A stretch of 30,580 bases of DNA from assembly GCA_033722295.1 (NCBI GenBank), contig JAWVZH010000016.1, forward strand, positions 1 through 30,580. The letters run 5' to 3'. The translations under genes and the position numbers were made by a program. The notes under the pieces were generated by a model. The model was not told the DNA's origin. It searched no databases and worked only from the letters and a program-made list of their open reading frames with translations. The DNA comes from JAWVZH01 sp033722295. Its GTDB lineage: Bacteria > Bacteroidota > Bacteroidia > Chitinophagales > Saprospiraceae. This document shows positions 7,450-15,541 of the stretch, one piece after another; position 1 is the first letter of the stretch, and each line of letters begins with the position of its first letter.

Positions 7450-7995
7450 ATGAAAAAACTAACAATTATATTAAGTTCTCTGATACTGGCGGTTCACGTT
7501 TACGGTCAAACGTATATGACTCAAAACGGGACCATCACTTTCTTTTCGGAAACTCCACTGGAAAATATTGAAGCCATCAACAACCAGGTATCATCTGCTA
7601 TTGACCTCAGTAGTGGCAATATTGAAGCACAGGCTTTGATCAAAGCCTTTTCTTTCGAAAAAGCCCTCATGCAGCAGCACTTCAATGAAAGGTATCTTGA
7701 GAGCCACACGTACCCCAAAGCCAAATTTGAGGGTAAGATTTTAAATGTTGAATCCCTAGAGTTGAGCGATTCCCCTCAGGAAGTGCAGGTAGAAGGCCAA
7801 CTCTCTCTACATGGCGTTACCAGGGATCTGAACACCACGGCTACTCTTCAAAAGACGGGTGCGGATAAGATCCACGGTGAATCCTTGTTCTATGTCAAAC
7901 CTGCAGATTATGAAATCGAGATACCATCAGGAGTTCGCCAGAAAATTGCCAGGGAAATCGAGGTGAAGATCGATTTTGACCTGGAAGAAATTTAA
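7450..7995 (+). CDS. YceI family periplasmic protein
   Basis: A 181-residue lipocalin-like exported protein. The signal peptide MKKLTIILSSLILAVHVYGQ is cleaved near Q20. The mature part follows YceI architecture: NGTITFFSETPLENIEAINNQVSSAID, then the central helix block KALMQQHFNERYLES, the strand HTYPKAKFEGKI, and the late pair VEGQLSLHGVTRDLNTTATL with a final antiparallel sheet. Known relatives bind polyprenoids in a barrel cavity and are often linked to respiration or cytochrome genes. Here the gene closes a run that began with a cytochrome-like lipoprotein. No regulator is visible. Confidence 0.9.
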   Translation: MKKLTIILSSLILAVHVYGQTYMTQNGTITFFSETPLENIEAINNQVSSAIDLSSGNIEAQALIKAFSFEKALMQQHFNERYLESHTYPKAKFEGKILNVESLELSDSPQEVQVEGQLSLHGVTRDLNTTATLQKTGADKIHGESLFYVKPADYEIEIPSGVRQKIAREIEVKIDFDLEEI

Positions 7996-8126
7996 TAGAA
8001 TGTAAAAGCATATCATGGCGGATACGGTGATGATCGCCTGTATTCGGTATCATGGTGAAATATTCAAAGGGGTAGAATGGAGTTTTTCAAGTCTCAGAAG
8101 ATGCATCATGATTCTTCACATAAACT

Positions 8127-8726
8127 TTAGCCGTCAGATTGTAACCAGGGGTAATCAGTCAGATCAGTAGCACGATCTATATCATTGAGCTGCGCCAAAA
8201 GTTGATATGACAAGCCTGCATTTTTACACCCTTGGATCGTTTCCTCAAGGACACTTTCCGAACTCCATTTAATATTTCTAAAAAGTTCTTCATGCAGGTG
8301 ATTCATCCCAAGTAAATAGTAACCACCGTCCTCACTCGGTCCTATTACCACATCGCTTTGCCTTAAACTCATGAATCCCTCGCTGATGTGTGACTGGTCC
8401 AATCCCGGGCAGTCGCTTCCAATAATGAGCGCCGAATCATATTTCTGAAGAGTCGACTCGAAAGCATTTAACATACGCTGTCCAAGATCATTCCCTTTTT
8501 GAACGAACTTCTTATAGTGTTCTTCAGACCATTCATCATCCGGTTCAATAGTCTCACTATAAAACAACATCTTGTCTGCTTTCACAGCCGTGGTCACCTC
8601 GCGAGTATACTCGAGCAGTTTCTGATACACTCCAAGAGCCTCTGATTCTCCAATATCATTGGCCAGCCGTGTTTTGACCTTGCCCTTGACAGGATTTTTT
8701 ATAAAAATAATCAACGCCCGGTTCAA
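8127..8726 (-). CDS. DUF2064 / TIGR04282 family glycosyltransferase
   Basis: A 199-residue nucleotide-sugar transferase-like enzyme (GT-A fold). Motifs are IIFIKNPVKGKVKTRLA at the N-terminus (nucleotide binding, like CofC/MobA), GSDCPGLD in the middle (metal-binding Asp), and GPSEDGGYYLLG. TIGR04282 members are often named arsenosugar-biosynthesis transferases because some sit beside arsS, but no arsS-like gene is in this window, so the substrate is open. The start is a TTG at 8726, immediately after the TAA of the upstream membrane-fusion gene and in the same frame. No ATG could serve, and the family N-terminus fits this codon. Such tight coupling suggests translation by reinitiation. It is the last gene of a three-gene minus-strand operon with TolC and the adaptor. 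Confidence 0.85.
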   Translation of the reverse strand: MNRALIIFIKNPVKGKVKTRLANDIGESEALGVYQKLLEYTREVTTAVKADKMLFYSETIEPDDEWSEEHYKKFVQKGNDLGQRMLNAFESTLQKYDSALIIGSDCPGLDQSHISEGFMSLRQSDVVIGPSEDGGYYLLGMNHLHEELFRNIKWSSESVLEETIQGCKNAGLSYQLLAQLNDIDRATDLTDYPWLQSDG

Positions 8727-10046
8727 TTAATCTTTGTCTTTCTCTTTTTCATGTACATGATCTCCTGACTCCAACTCCTTGGAAACAACAGAATATGGAC
8801 CGGTCACTACAGATTCACCCTCTTGCAGACCCTCTAGTACCTCGATGTATTCATCATCCTGAATACCTGTCTCAACCTCCCTCATTTCCACCGTATCGTT
8901 ATTCATTATGAATACCACTTCTCTCAGATCATCACTCTGATCCTCCTCTTCTCTCGTAGTGACTGCCTGGATCGGTATACTGAGCACCGAATCCGCCATT
9001 TCGGTCATGATATCTACAGTAGCCGTCATTCCTGGTTTAAAAGGCACATGATTTTGCCCTGTCAAAAGGTCTTCATAAGACGATGGATCGATGCGGATCT
9101 TTACTACGAAATTGGTCACCTGTTCCGATGTCAGCGCCATCGTGCCTTGCGCATTGGCTGAGCTTGCTATTTCCGTCACCTTGCCGGTAAATTTTCTATC
9201 CAAAAAAGCATCTACTTCTATCTCCACCTCATCCCCTAGTTCGACGTTGAGAATATCATTCTCGCTGACCTCCACCTGTACTTCCATGATCGACATATTG
9301 GCTATTCTCATGATCTCGGTTCCTGCCATTTGGATCGTACCAACGACCCTTTCCCCTTCTTCTACATTCAACTTGGACACAACTCCCTCAATAGGAGCTG
9401 ATATAGTTGTGCGGTCCAAATTGGTATTCAGTTCATCCAGAGTAGCCTGAGCGCTTTTTATACGATAGGTAGCAGCCTCCACAGCCTTTTCGGCTGAAGC
9501 CAGACTCGCTTTGGCAGCCTTTAGGTTGCTTTGTAGCTGCCTGTACGCTGTTTCGGAAGCTTCAAAATCTGCTTCTGAAATGACACCGTCCTCAAAAAGT
9601 TCTTTGTTTCTCTCATGAATTCGCCGCGCATTCTCCAGCTGCTCACTGATCTGTTCTACCTGTGCAATACTATTTTTGACGTTAGCCTCATTGATCGCTT
9701 TTTGAGCTTTGGCATCATTAAGAGATGCCCGTCCACGATTAACTGCAGAGAGGTAGCTGTCCGGATCTATCTTGACGAGTAACTGTCCGGGTTTTACAGA
9801 ATCGCCCTCCATAACATGCAATTGGACGATCTCGCCTGATACATCAGAACTTATCTTGACCTCTTTTTCAGGAAATATCTTTCCACTTGCACTGATCCTC
9901 TCCACAATGGTTCTTCTTTCGACCGGCTCCAGTTCTACCGCCTCTCCTCTTTGTCTGGTCTGGGATCGTATCATTGCTGCGACCAGGAGTCCGATCAAGA
10001 CTATTATCAGCACCCAAATCCACCACTTTCTGTTTTTCTGTGACAT
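8727..10046 (-). CDS. Periplasmic adaptor (membrane fusion) subunit of tripartite efflux system, MacA/HlyD type
   Basis: A 439-residue adaptor linking an inner-membrane pump to TolC. Residues about 8-25 form a membrane anchor (WWIWVLIIVLIGLLVAAMI). The barrel-sandwich half-motif GEIVQLHVMEGDSVKPGQLLVKID comes next, then a long coiled-coil hairpin (about 80-205, rich in A, E, K, N and R), the second half TISAPIEGVVSKLNVEEGERV, a beta-barrel domain with IANMSIMEVQVEVSENDI, and a membrane-proximal domain ending in a charged tail (EKEKDKD). A single nucleotide separates it from the tolC stop. The operon has no ABC or RND inner-membrane component, which is usually adjacent in Bacteroidota. The partner is presumably encoded elsewhere. 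Confidence 0.93.
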   Translation of the reverse strand: MSQKNRKWWIWVLIIVLIGLLVAAMIRSQTRQRGEAVELEPVERRTIVERISASGKIFPEKEVKISSDVSGEIVQLHVMEGDSVKPGQLLVKIDPDSYLSAVNRGRASLNDAKAQKAINEANVKNSIAQVEQISEQLENARRIHERNKELFEDGVISEADFEASETAYRQLQSNLKAAKASLASAEKAVEAATYRIKSAQATLDELNTNLDRTTISAPIEGVVSKLNVEEGERVVGTIQMAGTEIMRIANMSIMEVQVEVSENDILNVELGDEVEIEVDAFLDRKFTGKVTEIASSANAQGTMALTSEQVTNFVVKIRIDPSSYEDLLTGQNHVPFKPGMTATVDIMTEMADSVLSIPIQAVTTREEEDQSDDLREVVFIMNNDTVEMREVETGIQDDEYIEVLEGLQEGESVVTGPYSVVSKELESGDHVHEKEKDKD

Positions 10047-10047
10047 C

Positions 10048-11460
10048 TTAAAATGTTAATTCTTTTCCTATATAAAAATCCAGAACTTTCACATTAAAAA
10101 TGTAGGTGTACTTTGCTGTGATGTTATCCCGTTGGGCATTTTCATAATTAAGTCTGGCAGTGCTCAACTCCAGGTTCGTCGCATTTCCCACATTGAACTT
10201 CTTTTGTGTATTATAAAACGCCGCTTCGCTCGCTTCAAGACTTTTTTGTGCCGCCAGCCATGCTTTCTCAGCGTTCTTGGCTGCGACAAATGCATTTTCC
10301 ACATCCTGCTTCAATTGGTCCTTCGCGATCTCCAGATCCAGCTCCGCTTGTTCGATATTTATTTGAGATCTCTCTACATTGCTTCGGACAAATCTCCTGT
10401 TAAAAATCGGAATGGACAGGGTCAATCCCACACCATAACCGAGGTTTTGATCCCATTGGTCAGACACTGGAATTCTACTCCCTTCTCCTGGTACGGGTTG
10501 TAAAACCTCAAGAGTAGCCGGTTGACCATCAATTCTTGAAATCAGAGAGATCCATTCCAAATTAGTTCCGAATGCCCTGGCGGCATCCGAGTATCTGGTA
10601 TTAAGGAAGAAGTTGGCGGTAAGCGAGGGAAAGTATCCAGACTTAGCGACCTCCAGACCATATTTTGACTCCTCCACCCCAAATCGGCCCGCTTCGATCA
10701 CCGGCTGCGTGGCCACCGCACGCTCGATGAGTTGATCCAGACTGTATGCCTCAAGGTCTATCTCTCTGTACTCGCTCAGGTCAGGAGATAGGATGTCGAA
10801 CTCATCACCTTCCCATCTGATCATCTGACTCAAAGCCAGTTTGTCGATCGCCAGTTGATTCTGGGCTGCAACGAGATTTTGTTCATTGATATAAAGTTGT
10901 ACCTCCAGATCCAATATATCATTCCTCGCTCGAGAACCAGCTTCGATCAATTTCTGTAAATCCTGAAGTTGTTGTCTGGTGATCTCAAGCTGGGCACGGG
11001 CATTTTTCAGGTCCTCCTTTCTTGCAAGGACATTAAGGTATGCAATAGCCACATTCAGGCCGACATTATCAGCGGCCTGCGACCATTGGGCACGGGATCT
11101 GGCCAATCCCAATCTGTCCATTTTGATCTGATTATGAACGCGTCCACCATCAAACAGCGAAAGACCGGAACTGAGACTGAGATCATTTGATAAAAAATCC
11201 TCTGTGATAAAGTCGTTGGTTGTGGGGTCTATGGCACGTCCAGTATAATATCCTCCGCCAATTTGGGCGTTCATATTGGGCCACCGGGCAGATCTGGATT
11301 CCCTGAGTTGCGTTTCAGCGAGATCTACGCCGAGTTCGCTTTTCTGAAGCGTCAGATTTCTTTCAAGTGCCAGATCAATACATTCCTGAAGGTCCAGTAT
11401 AGTCTGCGCCCTTGGCGACGCAGCACACAAGAGCGCAATAAGTATGGTGAAAAGTCGCAT
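10048..11460 (-). CDS. TolC family outer membrane efflux protein
   Basis: A 470-residue trimeric outer-membrane channel. The signal peptide MRLFTILIALLCAASPRAQ is followed by the family start LDLQECIDLALERNLTLQKSELGVDLAETQL. The two internal repeats of long alpha-helices are visible (coiled segments near 130-210 and 365-440), with beta-strand segments such as GIGGGYYTGRAI-like and GYGVGLTLSIPIFNRR at the membrane part. Repeat ends carry the FNVGNATNLELSTARLNYENAQRD motif typical of TolC. It is the first gene of the operon with the adaptor and a DUF2064 transferase. Substrate is unknown. Confidence 0.93.
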   Translation of the reverse strand: MRLFTILIALLCAASPRAQTILDLQECIDLALERNLTLQKSELGVDLAETQLRESRSARWPNMNAQIGGGYYTGRAIDPTTNDFITEDFLSNDLSLSSGLSLFDGGRVHNQIKMDRLGLARSRAQWSQAADNVGLNVAIAYLNVLARKEDLKNARAQLEITRQQLQDLQKLIEAGSRARNDILDLEVQLYINEQNLVAAQNQLAIDKLALSQMIRWEGDEFDILSPDLSEYREIDLEAYSLDQLIERAVATQPVIEAGRFGVEESKYGLEVAKSGYFPSLTANFFLNTRYSDAARAFGTNLEWISLISRIDGQPATLEVLQPVPGEGSRIPVSDQWDQNLGYGVGLTLSIPIFNRRFVRSNVERSQINIEQAELDLEIAKDQLKQDVENAFVAAKNAEKAWLAAQKSLEASEAAFYNTQKKFNVGNATNLELSTARLNYENAQRDNITAKYTYIFNVKVLDFYIGKELTF

Positions 11461-11539
11461 AAACTTGATTGATTAGACAATTATACCTTTCTCAGACGAA
11501 GGCCTGTAATTTTTTCTACAAAATAAGGTAGCTACAGGA

Positions 11540-12904
11540 TTATTGGTTCGAATTGACCACTTTTGCGCCAATCAATCGGTGATATTGATTGAACGGATGT
11601 TTGTTATAGACGAGGATCAAATATTCGTTTTCTGTTTCGTGCCAACTTCCTTCCAAAGTGTAAGTGTCAATTTCACCATCATCCCTTTCCACAGCGTAAT
11701 AGAAATCATAATAACCCTGTTTTAGAAGAACTTCGGCGAAATACGCTTTGGTATAAGGGTCGTAATCCATTTGAAATTGTGGGTCCAGGCGCCAGCCTGA
11801 AAAAGCTCCGAAGAGATAGACATTTCCATCAAGCTTCTCCCTCACCTTCAATGTAAAAAGTGAATTGACATATTCACATCTCAGGCAAAGGCTGTCCTGT
11901 ATATAATATTCCTGTGTAATGGTCTGATCGGGTATCAATGTATCAGCCTGGCGTCTTGTGCTGTACTCTATGAGTTCTCGCTGACGAATGGGTTCTTCCT
12001 TGTTTTGTATGATGTACTGCCCATTAAGATCGATATAGGTAAGGTAGGGTTCATAAAGCCGGGGTTCATCAGGATAACGCACAGCATAATATCCCTCTTC
12101 GTCACGCTCCAGTGACATTATATCACCTGCAGGACTATTGATATACCTGTTGTTATAAGGTCTGAACTCCTTGTAGGCCATAAAGCTGTATTTTCCGGGA
12201 TAGTCATACCGGTAAACATTACCAATGTACCTGTCATAGCGCTGATCCGTCACCGACTCATCCCATCTGCCGTTCTGATAAACATACAATCTGAGCTGAG
12301 TCTCAGGAGCCCGCAATCGCTGATTTAAGGTGTTGACCTCAATAGCCATCTCCTGGTGGGTCCGGTAGGTCGACGCATCATTGGGATACCTGAAATCGGC
12401 CGAGATCCCAACCGTATTTTCGTTGACCATGAATCTCCGGGAAAGAACAGGAACTTTCTCGCTTCCATCGTAATAATAGACAACGATAACATAGTTTCCC
12501 GAAATGGACCACGCCACTTCCTCATTTGGTAGAGTCAACCTGTAATGTGCATATGGGATTTCGGTAGCCCCGCTAAAGAAATAATCATCGATCTCCCCCT
12601 CATTATAATTCTTCAAATAGATCAGAGGGTCAATATCACTTTTCTCCCAGTCCGCTGTGCAATGATATATTGTGTAGAAGTATTCCACTTCGTACTCCGA
12701 AAGATCATCGAAAGAGAGTAATAATTGACCGTTGGACTTATAGTCTACAATAGGTTGACTCAAAGGCAGACCCTTCAGGTGTAGCTTTACACTTTTAACA
12801 TTTTTATCATATATACAATTTTGGTAATCAATAACTTGAGAGAAAATTGAACCAAACAATACAAATATGATTAATGTGGTTGTTCCCGTCTTCTTGTACA
12901 TCAT
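11540..12904 (-). CDS. Type IX secretion Plug-type protein (DUF5103)
   Basis: A 454-residue exported protein of the former DUF5103 family, the member of which in Flavobacterium closes the SprA translocon pore as the Plug subunit. The signal sequence is within 1-23 (TTTLIIFVLFGSIFSQ). Family landmarks are an early LSFDDL, the conserved YTIYHCTADW, the tail of the first domain with the SGNYVIVVYY strand, NENTVGISADFRYP, and the C-terminal immunoglobulin-like domain YDPYTKAYFAEVLLKQGYYDFYYAV. Tyr/Asp-rich composition is normal for the family. The gene is preceded by a 290-bp gap with a pyrophosphatase terminator, so it probably has its own promoter. Presence implies a T9SS in the host. Confidence 0.88.
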   Translation of the reverse strand: MMYKKTGTTTLIIFVLFGSIFSQVIDYQNCIYDKNVKSVKLHLKGLPLSQPIVDYKSNGQLLLSFDDLSEYEVEYFYTIYHCTADWEKSDIDPLIYLKNYNEGEIDDYFFSGATEIPYAHYRLTLPNEEVAWSISGNYVIVVYYYDGSEKVPVLSRRFMVNENTVGISADFRYPNDASTYRTHQEMAIEVNTLNQRLRAPETQLRLYVYQNGRWDESVTDQRYDRYIGNVYRYDYPGKYSFMAYKEFRPYNNRYINSPAGDIMSLERDEEGYYAVRYPDEPRLYEPYLTYIDLNGQYIIQNKEEPIRQRELIEYSTRRQADTLIPDQTITQEYYIQDSLCLRCEYVNSLFTLKVREKLDGNVYLFGAFSGWRLDPQFQMDYDPYTKAYFAEVLLKQGYYDFYYAVERDDGEIDTYTLEGSWHETENEYLILVYNKHPFNQYHRLIGAKVVNSNQ

Positions 12905-12949
12905 CTATTGAAATATACAACTTTTTACTGCACTTTATCCGTTGACAGA

Positions 12950-13010
12950 CTAGAGTGATCTCCAGAGGTCTTCTAACGGTGCAAGTGCCACACTCTAAAA
13001 TCGGTCTGGA
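12950..13010 (-). other. Interleaved inverted repeats in the leader of the Plug-type gene
   Basis: Two perfect 7-bp pairs interlock: TAGAGTG (12950-12956) with CACTCTA (12990-12996), and CTCCAGA (12959-12965) with TCTGGAG (13004-13010). The A-B-A'-B' order is that of an H-type pseudoknot. Read on the minus strand it would lie in the 5' leader, 46 bases before the ATG at 12904. The rest of the gap 12905-13137 shows nothing else clear apart from a small TAAGGA/TCCTTA hairpin at 13047-13067. Confidence 0.3.
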
Positions 13011-13137
13011 GTATACAACGAAGATTAATGGGTTGAGCGTATCAGGTAAGGAACACCTCAGTCCTTAAACAGCCATTTCCTTACTGGGAAGCGGACAAAG
13101 TCTGTACGGTTTCTTATATGATCTTCCAGGGATATAC

Positions 13138-13163
13138 AAAAAAGGGCCTGCCTCGGCAGACCC
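13138..13163 (-). terminator. Rho-independent terminator of hppA
   Basis: Minus-strand GGGTCTG-CCGAGG-CAGGCCC forms a 7-bp stem (one G-T pair) with a 6-base loop, directly followed by TTTTTT. It lies 31 bp past the hppA stop. Confidence 0.85.
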
Positions 13164-13194
13164 ATATATTTTCTATTCTATTGTAAGCATTGAT

Positions 13195-15363
13195 CTACAA
13201 GAATGGTGCTATCACCAATGCCACAACAGACATTAATTTCAGTAAGATATTCAGCGAAGGTCCCGAAGTATCTTTGAAAGGATCCCCTACTGTATCTCCT
13301 ACAACGGCCGCTTTATGTGGCTCTGATCCTTTGTAATATTTCTCACCCTCGATCTCAACACCCTCCTCAATCATCTTTTTGGCATTGTCCCAGGCACCAC
13401 CAGCGTTGGACTGGAAAATTGCCATCAGGACACCGCAAACTGTAACACCAGCCAACAATCCACCCAGCATTTCAGCACCTCCACCGAATCCCACAGCTAC
13501 AGGGGTTAATACGGCGATAATACCAGGCAGGACCATTTCTCTGATCGAGGCCTTGGTAGAGATCTCCACACATTTTTCATATTCAGCCTTTCCATCTGCC
13601 GATTCAAAAATTTTGCGGTCCGATTCTTCCCACTGACTCATCTCCTTACCTTCATTTCTTCTCATTGCCTCAAGTGCATTTGTCAATTCAGGAATAGCCT
13701 TGAATTGTCGACGCACTTCCTGTATCATATCCATGGCAGCGCGTCCGACGGCGTTCATAGACAGGGCAGAAAACAGAAATGGTAACATACCACCAACCAA
13801 TAATCCTGACATCACCAGGGGATTGGCAATATTAATAGTGTCGATCCCTGCCGTGGTCATAAAAGCAGCGAAAAGTGCCAATGCGGTAAGAGCAGCTGAA
13901 CCGATCGCAAAACCTTTTCCTATTGCTGCAGTTGTATTACCCACTGCATCCAGTTTATCGGTACGTTGCCGTACTTCACTCGGCAGTTCACTCATCTCTG
14001 CTATACCTCCAGCATTATCGGATATCGGCCCGTAAGCATCGACCGCGAGTTGAATACCCGTATTGGATAACATACCTACGGCCGCAATGGCAATACCGTA
14101 AAGTCCTGCAAACTGGTAAGCTCCAATTATTGCAACTGCCAGGATGATGATCGGAATGGCTGTAGATTGCATACCCACACCGAGACCTGCAATAATATTT
14201 GTGGCGGAACCCGTAAGAGACTGGCTCACGATGGATTTGACCGGCTTGGTGCCTGTACCCGTATAAAACTCGGTTACAATTCCTATCAGCAAGCCTGCGG
14301 CTAATCCGAAAATCACGGCCCAGAAAATACCCATGAATGTGAAGGTCTTACCAGCAAATGTCCAGCCTGCCTCCGGCAACATCCATTGAGCGATAAAGAA
14401 GGTCGCTGCCAGCATCAAAGCTGCGGATATGAACTCACCTCTGTTAAGTGCCTTTTGAGGATCTCCTCCCTCACCGACCTTAACGAAGAATGTTCCAATT
14501 ATAGAAGTTAAAATGCCCGCTCCTGCCAGGACCAAGGGAAGGAGAACTGCCGAGAGGCCACCAAATTCATCGGTCCAAGTCTCTCCATTGATCGTAGCTC
14601 CGGTAATGAATGCTGCACCGAGTACCATAGTACCAATGATCGATCCTACATAGGATTCGAACAGGTCGGCGCCCATTCCCGCTACATCGCCTACATTGTC
14701 ACCTACATTATCAGCGATCGTCGCAGGATTGAGAGGATGATCCTCCGGAATGCCGGCTTCTACCTTACCCACAAGGTCAGCACCAACATCAGCAGCTTTG
14801 GTATATATACCTCCACCGACACGAGCAAACAAAGCGATGGATGAAGCACCAAAGGAAAACCCGGTAATTACTGTCAACACCTTGTTGGTTTCCCATCCCA
14901 TGCCGCTGTACACAAGATATAGAGCACCCAGACCGAGTACACCAAGTCCTACAACACCTAATCCCATAACAGCTCCTCCTGAAAATGCCACCTCAAGTGC
15001 CTTACCCAGTCCGGTTCGGGCAGCATTGGTCGTTCTTACATTGGCCTTTGTTGCCACCCTCATGCCGATAAAGCCAGCGAGGGCAGAACATATCGCGCCA
15101 ATTACGAAAGACAGTGCTACCAACGGTGAAGAATCATCTTGAGCAGAAACTCCCAGAATGATCGCTACCACAATAACGAAAAAGGAAAGTACACGGTACT
15201 CAGCTTTCAGAAAGGCCATGGCACCGTCACTGATATTCTTGGCGATCCTCGCCATCTTATCAGTTCCGACATCCTGTTTGGTCACCCATGCGGACTTCCA
15301 GAAGGTAAATAACAGTGCAATGACTCCCATTAGAGGGATCAAGTAAACTATGTAATTCATCAT
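13195..15363 (-). CDS. hppA: Membrane-bound, K+-dependent ion-translocating pyrophosphatase
   Basis: A 722-residue polytopic enzyme (about 16 membrane helices) that couples PPi hydrolysis to Na+ and/or H+ export. The substrate site is complete: DVGADLVGKVE (192-202), DNVGDNVGDVAG (218-229), DAYGPISDNAGGIAEM (442-457) and GDTVGDPFKDTSGPS near the C-terminus. GNTTAA (475-480) has Ala where K+-independent enzymes carry Lys, so K+ dependence is expected. Glu236 in DLFESYVGS is at the position associated with Na+-pumping members, favouring a Na+ (or dual Na+/H+) pump. The ion call is inference from family knowledge. It has its own promoter (-7 at 15390-15397) and a strong terminator, so it is monocistronic. 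It is divergent from a DtxR-type gene. Confidence 0.97.
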   Translation of the reverse strand: MMNYIVYLIPLMGVIALLFTFWKSAWVTKQDVGTDKMARIAKNISDGAMAFLKAEYRVLSFFVIVVAIILGVSAQDDSSPLVALSFVIGAICSALAGFIGMRVATKANVRTTNAARTGLGKALEVAFSGGAVMGLGVVGLGVLGLGALYLVYSGMGWETNKVLTVITGFSFGASSIALFARVGGGIYTKAADVGADLVGKVEAGIPEDHPLNPATIADNVGDNVGDVAGMGADLFESYVGSIIGTMVLGAAFITGATINGETWTDEFGGLSAVLLPLVLAGAGILTSIIGTFFVKVGEGGDPQKALNRGEFISAALMLAATFFIAQWMLPEAGWTFAGKTFTFMGIFWAVIFGLAAGLLIGIVTEFYTGTGTKPVKSIVSQSLTGSATNIIAGLGVGMQSTAIPIIILAVAIIGAYQFAGLYGIAIAAVGMLSNTGIQLAVDAYGPISDNAGGIAEMSELPSEVRQRTDKLDAVGNTTAAIGKGFAIGSAALTALALFAAFMTTAGIDTINIANPLVMSGLLVGGMLPFLFSALSMNAVGRAAMDMIQEVRRQFKAIPELTNALEAMRRNEGKEMSQWEESDRKIFESADGKAEYEKCVEISTKASIREMVLPGIIAVLTPVAVGFGGGAEMLGGLLAGVTVCGVLMAIFQSNAGGAWDNAKKMIEEGVEIEGEKYYKGSEPHKAAVVGDTVGDPFKDTSGPSLNILLKLMSVVALVIAPFL

Positions 15364-15389
15364 GATTTTGCCAGTTTTAAATCAAGGCG

Positions 15390-15420
15390 CAAAAGTAACA
15401 CCATTTTGCGGCTTATCCAA
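15390..15420 (-). promoter_or_regulatory. hppA promoter, Bacteroidota type
   Basis: On the minus strand, TTG (15420-15418) is followed after exactly 20 bases by TACTTTTG (15397-15390), a full TAnnTTTG match. The -7 box is 27 bases before the hppA ATG at 15363, giving a leader of about 20 bases. Confidence 0.7.
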
Positions 15421-15465
15421 CATGTGTCATAGCCCCTTGAGATAAGTTCAAGATAATGACACATG
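15421..15465. promoter_or_regulatory. Long inverted repeat between hppA and dtxR-like gene
   Basis: CATGTGTCAT (15421-15430) and ATGACACATG (15456-15465) are perfect 10-bp arms. Inside them CTTGA (15436-15440) and TCAAG pair around GATAAGT. The outer arm abuts the hppA -33 TTG. The position and symmetry suggest a binding site for a dimeric or paired-dimer regulator. It does not resemble a DtxR box. Confidence 0.55.
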
Positions 15466-15493
15466 CACTCCGAGGCATTCTCATGGATCAGTT

Positions 15494-15525
15494 TTTGCAT
15501 ATGATAAAATATATTTTTAGCTTTG
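15494..15525 (+). promoter_or_regulatory. Promoter of the DtxR-family gene
   Basis: TTTG (15494-15497), 20 bases, then TAGCTTTG (15518-15525), a perfect Bacteroidota -33/-7 pair. Transcription would begin about 10 bases before the ATG at 15542. Confidence 0.7.
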
Positions 15526-15534
15526 TCTAAATAT
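15513..15534. promoter_or_regulatory. DtxR/MntR-like operator over the -7 box
   Basis: ATTTTTAG-CTTTGT-CTAAATAT is an inverted repeat with 8-base arms, one mismatch and a 6-base centre. It is of the TTTAG-N6-CTAAA kind bound by DtxR-family dimers. It covers the -7 box and start point of the regulator's own promoter, so metal-dependent self-repression of the operon is expected. Confidence 0.6.
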
Positions 15535-15541
15535 AGTTGTT

